Origin: an uncultured Muribaculaceae bacterium
Lineage (GTDB): Bacteria > Bacteroidota > Bacteroidia > Bacteroidales > Muribaculaceae
Direction: 5' to 3'
DNA: 19,273 bases
NCBI GenBank assembly: GCA_902494515.1
Contig: CABUTS010000054.1
Coordinates: 1-19,273, forward strand
Shown piece by piece: positions 14,711 to 19,273 of the stretch. Position 1 is the stretch's first letter. Every line of letters begins with the position of its first letter. The notes under the pieces were generated by a model. That model was not told the origin of the DNA, ran no database searches, and worked only from the letters and a program-made list of their open reading frames with translations. Position numbers and translations under genes: made by a program.

Positions 14711-14739
14711 CACCCCGGATGATGGGGATGGCCGGGGTG
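14711..14739 (-). terminator. Stem-loop directly after the SNF2 helicase gene
   Basis: CACCCCGG (14711-14718) and CCGGGGTG (14732-14739) make a perfect 8-bp GC-rich stem with a 13-base loop, beginning 3 bp after the helicase stop codon. No T run follows on the minus strand, so it may be a 3'-end stabiliser or a terminator of non-classical form. Confidence 0.55.
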
Positions 14740-14742
14740 GGA

Positions 14743-17700
14743 TCAGAGGGTGAAGAGGGTGCGGAGCTCGGTGTCGGGGAGGTTGGCGAGCCAGGTTTCT
14801 CCGGTGGCGACGGTCAGGTCGGAGAGCTCTTTTTTGGAAGCAATCATGGCGCTTATGCGCTCTTCAAAGGTGCCGCGGGTGATGTAGCGGCTGACCTGAA
14901 CGTTGTTGTGCTGGCCGATGCGGTAGGCGCGGTCGGTGGCCTGGGCCTCGACGGCGGGGTTCCACCACAGGTCGTAGTGGATGACGTTGGAGGCGGCGGT
15001 GAGGTTGAGGCCGGTGCCGGCGGATTTCAGCGTGAGGACGAAAACCTGGTCGGTGCGGTTGTTCTGGAATCGGTCTACGAGTTCGGCACGTTCTTTCACC
15101 GAGCAGCCGCCATGATAGAAGAGGGGCTGGCGCCCCAAGGCGTCGCCGAGCATTTTCACAAGCAGTTCTCCCATCTCGCGGAATTGGGTGAAAATCAACA
15201 CTTTCTCGCCGCTTTCCACGATGCCGCGGACCTGGTCGAGGAGCATCATGGCCTTGCCGCTCTTCTCCGGGTCGGCGTCGGCGTTTTTCAGGAACTGACC
15301 GGGGTGGTTGCAGATCTGTTTCAGGGCCATAATCATCTGAAGCACAAGTCCTTTGCGGCGGAACATCGAGGCGTTGTCGGGACCGCTTTCGGCCTCGATC
15401 TGCTGCATTGCCTCCTCGAGGGTTTTCTCGTAGAGGGCGGTCTGCACCGGGGTCAGGGATGCCAGACGGTCGCTTTCGATTTTGTCGGGGAGATCGGAGA
15501 TGATGCTCTTGTCGGTCTTGAGGCGCCGCATCATGAAGGGGGCGGTGACGGCCCGGAAACGGCGCGCGGCCTCGCGGTCGCCGTCGAGCTGGATCGGCCT
15601 GGCGAACTTTTTGCTGAAGGCTCTGGCCGAACCGAGATACCCCTTGTTCACGAAGTTCATTATGCTCCAGTATTCCGCCAGGCGGTTCTCGACCGGAGTG
15701 CCGCTCATGGCGATTCTGGCGTCGGCGGCGATGGTGCATATAGCCCGGGTCTGGGCCGCGGTGGAGTTCTTGATATTCTGTGCCTCGTCGACAACAAGGA
15801 TGGCCCATTTCAACTTCTTAAGCTTGTCGACATCGCTGCGGGCCACACCGTAGGAGGTCAGCAGCACGTCGCCGTCGAAATCGGAGAGGTTGCGGAGAGG
15901 ACCATGATATACCGCAACACTCAGCTCCGGGGCAAAACGGGCGAGCTCCGACTGCCAGTTGGAGAGCAAGCCCGTGGGCATCACCACAATCGCCTTGCGC
16001 TTTTCGAGCATCCCGGACTTCTTCAGGTGAAGGATTACGGCAATCACCTCGAGAGTCTTGCCGAGACCCATGTCGTCGGCGATAATCGAGCCGAACCCCA
16101 GACGGATGTTGTTGACCATCCACTCGTAGCCGCGCACCTGATATGGACGCATCGTGGCGTTAAGTCCTTCGGGGATAGCGATATCGGGCTGCTTGCGAAG
16201 CTCATCGAGCACCGCGCGGGCGCCGTCGGTGAGCTCCACCTGTGCCCCTTCCCATTCCCCCTCGAGGGCGGTCGCCAGGATGTTGGTCGGCTTCATCCGG
16301 GCGGTGCCGTCGAGCTCCTTTCCGAGCCTTTCGAGGTCCGCCGGCGAGGCGTAGACATACTGCCCGCGGAACTTCACGAGCCGTCCGGCGGAGCGCATCA
16401 GCCGGTGGAACTCCTCTTCGCTGACGATGGTGTCACCCAGAGCAATGCCGCGCTCAAAATGAAGCAGGTCGTCGAGACGCAGGTGGGCTTTGCTGTCGCC
16501 GTTAGCCGATATGCGCATCGACACCTGCGGCCGGATCAGTTTCTGCAGCGACCGCGGCAGCGCGATTCTGAAACCGAGCATTTTCATCTGCGGGATGGCG
16601 TTGAGGAGGAAATCCGCAAATTCGTCGGAATCGAGTTCCATCGGTTCGGTGCCGCGCGAAGCTATGAACCCGCGGAGCTGCGGAAGCTGCTCGCGGAGGC
16701 GCGAGATGATGTTGACGGCCTCCACAGCGAGTTTGGCCGAACCATTTTTCTGCATCAGTTCGGACAAGGTCAGGGTGGCTGTTGAATCGGAGTCGTCGAC
16801 ACACGAGAAGCGGACGTCGATTTTGAATCTGCTCGCCATGGAATTGTCGGCGTTGATATCCTCTGCGTTTCCCTCGTCAAGGTCTTCGGCCGTTTCCTCA
16901 CCAGCCTGCTCCGGACCGGCAATTTCATCAACCACAAACTCCGGGACAAGGGCACTGGCCCGGACCTCGAGATTGTCGACCCACACCTTGATGGCCCCGG
17001 GAATCTGCGTTTCGCCTACGCCGTTGAACTTTGCCCTTTCGCCGCGGAACATAAACTGCGAGATGGCATCGGGGGTGTATTTGACAGCAACGTATTCCGC
17101 CATCATGGCTCCGATCATTTCGCTCAAAATCCACTCGCCTGCGCCGTTAAACGGCTGCTTTTTCCTGTCGCGTTTGAAAGTGAGAGCCGTGTCGGGCACA
17201 GCCCGTGCCACGGCCTCCGCGGCCTCCCGCACCGATGCGTCAAGCATTGCCGGGTACCAGCGCACGATGTAGCCCCTCTCATCCCCGAGGTTGAAAATTC
17301 GGGGCACAATATTCCCTTTCACAATACAGTCGGCTGCGAAGAGCCAAATCCGGTGCACCACCTCCAGCCAGTGTTCGGAATGTAGATAGAACGATGGCTC
17401 GAGGTGGGATACATTGTCGGTAAATTCCGGGATGGTATATTTCTCTCGGACAGTTCCCAGTTTAGAGACGAATTTCAGTCTGACCGTGGTCTTGAACTCC
17501 TCCGATACCTCAAAAGTCGCTTTTACAGCATCAGGATATGTTTGAATGAAAGCTGTAGGGCTACCGCTGTTGATATAATTCTTCAGGGACCTTGCCGCGC
17601 TTATCATGGCGTGGGAATACAGGTCCTTGAAATCCGAGGCGAGGTAGAACGGAGGATTGTCGGGAAGAAGCCCGAGCAGCTGCGGTCCGACCGAGGGGAT

Positions 17701-18324
17701 AACCGTAAGGTCCACCCGGGCGTCACCCCACGTCTTTGCGGGATTCGGCTCCTGACCCGCGATTTCGTCAGCAAGCAGCGCCGGTTCGATCTTCTGGCCG
17801 GCATCGGGCAGGATGCCGCGCTTCTCGAATTCCTGAATAAGATCGACGCCGTGGAGCATGAACACCAGAAACGGATTGTTGTCGATCTCCTCGCTGACCT
17901 TGTAAACAACCGCCGCGAGATGCTTGCAGATCTCCGCCCAGTCGGGGCAGCTGCACGACATTTTCAGCGACTTCCGATCGTGGGGGAACACCTCCAGACC
18001 GCAGTCCTCGGCGATTCTCAGCACCTGCGGCTCGAGTTTCCGCTGCATCAGCGACGCCACGCACAGCGGATTCTCGATTAGCCGATTGATAAACTCCTCC
18101 CTTTTATCCTCCGGAAAAATCTTAACCTTGATGACCTCCTTGTAAGGCATCCGACGCGACCCCTGCACCCGCGCCTCAATCACACCCGGCGCAAACTTGA
18201 TATCAGTCACGGCACCCTTCCGCGCATAACTCAACCCGCGTGGAATCCTGTTGGCATAATCAAAATTCTGCAAAGCATTCAGCCATTGCTTACCCCACCA
18301 CGTCTTTCCGTAACTTACAGCCAT
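14743..18324 (-). CDS. SWIM-zinc-finger SNF2-family helicase
   Basis: Swi2/Snf2-type DNA-dependent ATPase of 1193 aa, cytosolic and DNA-acting. A SWIM zinc finger lies at 124-135 (CSCPDWAEICKH: C124, C126, C133, H135). A long middle region corresponds to the bacterial SNF2-associated domain. The ATPase core has DDMGLGKT (750-757, Walker A), DEAQ (846-849, Walker B), SGTPVENRLAEYWS, FTQFREMGEL, LTLKSAGTGLNLT and AYRIGQ (1133-1138), so all motor motifs are intact. Such proteins are frequent single genes in Bacteroidota; some SNF2 proteins serve in phage defence, but no methylase or other defence partner is adjacent. It starts at ATG 18324 (MAVSYGKTWWGKQWLNALQN, typical for SWIM proteins). Confidence 0.93.
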   Translation of the reverse strand: MAVSYGKTWWGKQWLNALQNFDYANRIPRGLSYARKGAVTDIKFAPGVIEARVQGSRRMPYKEVIKVKIFPEDKREEFINRLIENPLCVASLMQRKLEPQVLRIAEDCGLEVFPHDRKSLKMSCSCPDWAEICKHLAAVVYKVSEEIDNNPFLVFMLHGVDLIQEFEKRGILPDAGQKIEPALLADEIAGQEPNPAKTWGDARVDLTVIPSVGPQLLGLLPDNPPFYLASDFKDLYSHAMISAARSLKNYINSGSPTAFIQTYPDAVKATFEVSEEFKTTVRLKFVSKLGTVREKYTIPEFTDNVSHLEPSFYLHSEHWLEVVHRIWLFAADCIVKGNIVPRIFNLGDERGYIVRWYPAMLDASVREAAEAVARAVPDTALTFKRDRKKQPFNGAGEWILSEMIGAMMAEYVAVKYTPDAISQFMFRGERAKFNGVGETQIPGAIKVWVDNLEVRASALVPEFVVDEIAGPEQAGEETAEDLDEGNAEDINADNSMASRFKIDVRFSCVDDSDSTATLTLSELMQKNGSAKLAVEAVNIISRLREQLPQLRGFIASRGTEPMELDSDEFADFLLNAIPQMKMLGFRIALPRSLQKLIRPQVSMRISANGDSKAHLRLDDLLHFERGIALGDTIVSEEEFHRLMRSAGRLVKFRGQYVYASPADLERLGKELDGTARMKPTNILATALEGEWEGAQVELTDGARAVLDELRKQPDIAIPEGLNATMRPYQVRGYEWMVNNIRLGFGSIIADDMGLGKTLEVIAVILHLKKSGMLEKRKAIVVMPTGLLSNWQSELARFAPELSVAVYHGPLRNLSDFDGDVLLTSYGVARSDVDKLKKLKWAILVVDEAQNIKNSTAAQTRAICTIAADARIAMSGTPVENRLAEYWSIMNFVNKGYLGSARAFSKKFARPIQLDGDREAARRFRAVTAPFMMRRLKTDKSIISDLPDKIESDRLASLTPVQTALYEKTLEEAMQQIEAESGPDNASMFRRKGLVLQMIMALKQICNHPGQFLKNADADPEKSGKAMMLLDQVRGIVESGEKVLIFTQFREMGELLVKMLGDALGRQPLFYHGGCSVKERAELVDRFQNNRTDQVFVLTLKSAGTGLNLTAASNVIHYDLWWNPAVEAQATDRAYRIGQHNNVQVSRYITRGTFEERISAMIASKKELSDLTVATGETWLANLPDTELRTLFTL

Positions 18325-18381
18325 AATTTTGTTATCATATATTCATTCGCCCGTTTACGGGATATTTCACAAAACGGGGTA

Positions 18382-18389
18382 CAAATTTA
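18382..18389 (-). promoter_or_regulatory. -7 box of the SNF2 helicase gene
   Basis: TAAATTTG on the minus strand fits TAnnTTTG, 57 bp before the ATG at 18324. A small palindrome, CCCGTTTACGGG (18350-18361), lies in the leader. Confidence 0.45.
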
Positions 18390-18502
18390 AACAAAAGTCT
18401 ACACACTTTTGCTTTCCCCCCTTAACTTTTTTTCAAACTTCAAATAATAATCTCCAAATCCACAGAATTATTAGAATCCTATGGAATCTGAACACGTTCA
18501 CA

Positions 18503-18904
18503 TTATAGCTTCGCAACATCTTTGGGAGTAAGACCGGTTAATTGGCAGATAGAAGCATTGTCCATACCAAATTTTTTCATGTTGGTAGCAACTTCGATTG
18601 CCTTGGTTTTCAGCCCTTTCTCCATACCTTCTTCGCGGCCTTCCTTGCGGCCTTTCTCCATACCTTGCTGGATACCCTTCTCCATTCCTTGCTGCATACC
18701 TTGCTGGATGCCTTTCTGGATGCCTTCTTCGAAGCCGATTTCGCGGGCGTCTTCGTAGACGGTGATGCTGTCGCGATAGACACGCAGGGATTCTTCGTAA
18801 TCGTTGCGGTCTTTCTCGGGGAGGGCTTCAATCATGGCGAGGTTGCCCAGTCTGTCAAATATCGCTTTCTGTGCCGCAAAGGGCATTCTTGATAATGTTT
18901 CCAT
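18503..18904 (-). CDS. Free-standing Rpn C-terminal tail (RpnS-like)
   Basis: This 133-aa frame begins METLSRMPFAAQKAIFDRLG and is nearly identical to the tail at the left edge, also at the DNA level. It has no catalytic domain: an in-frame TAG lies five codons upstream of its ATG, so it cannot be the end of a longer protein. The tail has nine G-x-x-x units (GIQK GIQQ GMQQ GMEK and so on), one fewer than the left copy, and ends ICQLTGLTPKDVAKL. In E. coli such Rpn tails are antitoxins that bind the nuclease; a separate gene for the tail, placed 36 bp after another Rpn gene, could serve the same role. It may equally be a remnant of duplication. Its start codon is the counterpart of an internal ATG in the longer copy. 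Confidence 0.75.
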   Translation of the reverse strand: METLSRMPFAAQKAIFDRLGNLAMIEALPEKDRNDYEESLRVYRDSITVYEDAREIGFEEGIQKGIQQGMQQGMEKGIQQGMEKGRKEGREEGMEKGLKTKAIEVATNMKKFGMDNASICQLTGLTPKDVAKL

Positions 18905-18921
18905 ATCTGTATGGGGCTAAG

Positions 18922-18942
18922 AGTTCTGGACCCCTGAATCTT
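18922..18942 (-). repeat. Single 21-bp unit overlapping the stop codon of an Rpn gene
   Basis: Read on the minus strand, this unit matches about 17 of 21 positions of the consensus of the array at 459-605. It begins at the second base of the TAA stop codon, the same phase as in the left copy. Confidence 0.65.
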
Positions 18943-19273
18943 AGAGCTTTGCGACCTCTTCGGTTGATAAGCCTGATGCTGTGCAGATAGTGGCTGTGTC
19001 TACGTTCATGTGCTTCAGTTTTCGGGCAAATTCAATTTTTTCATTCTTGCGGCCTTTCTCCATACCTTGCTGGATACCTTTCTCAATACCTTGCTGGATA
19101 CCCTTCTCCATTCCTTGCTGCATACCTTGCTGGATGCCTTTCTGGATGCCTTCCTCGAAGCCGATTTCGCGGGCGTCTTCGTAGACGGTGATGCTGTCGC
19201 GGTAGACACGCAGGGATTCTTCGTAATCGTTGCGGTCTTTCTCGGGGAGGGCTTCAATCATGGCGAGGTTGCC
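18941..19273 (-). CDS. Rpn-family nuclease, C-terminal part (5' end cut by window edge)
   Basis: The frame is open through the last base of the window (GNLAMIEALPEKDRNDYEES), so the beginning, including any PD-(D/E)XK core, lies outside. The G-x-x-x stretch has about nine units with a different order (GIQQ GIEK GIQQ GMEK) and the final domain differs from the other two copies: EFARKLKHMNVDTATICTAS and GLSTEEVAKL. So the linker before the repeats is shared but the terminal domain is of another type. In E. coli the terminal domain decides which nuclease is inhibited; different terminal domains here would suggest distinct pairs. The stand-alone tail follows 36 bp downstream. Confidence 0.8.
   Translation of the reverse strand, partial: GNLAMIEALPEKDRNDYEESLRVYRDSITVYEDAREIGFEEGIQKGIQQGMQQGMEKGIQQGIEKGIQQGMEKGRKNEKIEFARKLKHMNVDTATICTASGLSTEEVAKL

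Noticed and set aside
14719..16785. A 688-codon open frame on the plus strand opposite the SNF2 helicase
   Set aside because: The minus strand carries all helicase motifs in one frame; the antisense frame is a composition artefact.

Overview
The window looks like a chromosomal segment of a Bacteroidales bacterium, perhaps from Muribaculaceae or a relative (the family is a guess). The reasons are the adjacent folP-cdaA pair, the Bacteroidota-type promoter boxes (TAnnTTTG, once with an upstream TTTG), families typical of the phylum (DUF2027-Smr protein, EFR1 flavodoxin/ferredoxin, SWIM-SNF2 helicase, RyR-domain protein, Rpn-family nuclease tails) and a surface lipoprotein with a Bacteroidota-style post-cysteine segment. 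No rRNA, tRNA, CRISPR array or insertion sequence was seen.

Layout, left to right. 1-605: the C-terminal part of an Rpn-family (PD-(D/E)XK, recombination-promoting nuclease) protein, cut by the window edge, followed by seven 21-bp tandem units that each carry a TAA in the same frame. 606-918: G-rich non-coding sequence. 919-2645: folP and cdaA (diadenylate cyclase). 2695-2764: a stem-loop, then an 11-bp inverted repeat straddling the -33 box of a well-formed promoter. 2822-5084: a long-chain acyl-CoA ligase and a small HsdR-N-type nuclease-fold protein with a probable TTG start. 5085-6651: a visibly AT-richer insert with an unknown 78-aa protein and a Panacea (DUF4065) antitoxin next to a GNAT-fold protein; both partners carry what look like single-base frameshifts. 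6834-8785: a DUF2027/Smr protein and an EFR1 protein. 8832-11578 (minus strand): a surface lipoprotein followed by a YbdG/MscS-type channel. 11834-14453 (minus): a membrane protein with two TrkA-N-like Rossmann domains and a C-terminal RyR-like module, overlapping a stand-alone RyR-domain gene. 14743-18324 (minus): a SWIM-SNF2 helicase. 18503-19273 (minus): two more Rpn tails in tandem, in inverted orientation to the copy at the left edge.

Two things stand out. (1) The Rpn tails. In Escherichia coli Rpn systems the variable C-terminal domain, made from an internal start, is an antitoxin (RpnS) against the full-length nuclease (RpnL), and it contains four-residue repeats that vary in number. 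Here one such tail is a separate gene directly behind another Rpn tail, the G-x-x-x repeats differ between copies, and one 3' end carries a ladder of stop-codon-bearing 21-bp units. (2) The TrkA-N/RyR membrane protein with its overlapping RyR partner looks like a compact ligand-sensing membrane system of unknown function. Both window ends fall inside the same inverted Rpn repeat, so the 18 kb between could invert by recombination, or the repeat may simply have ended an assembly.
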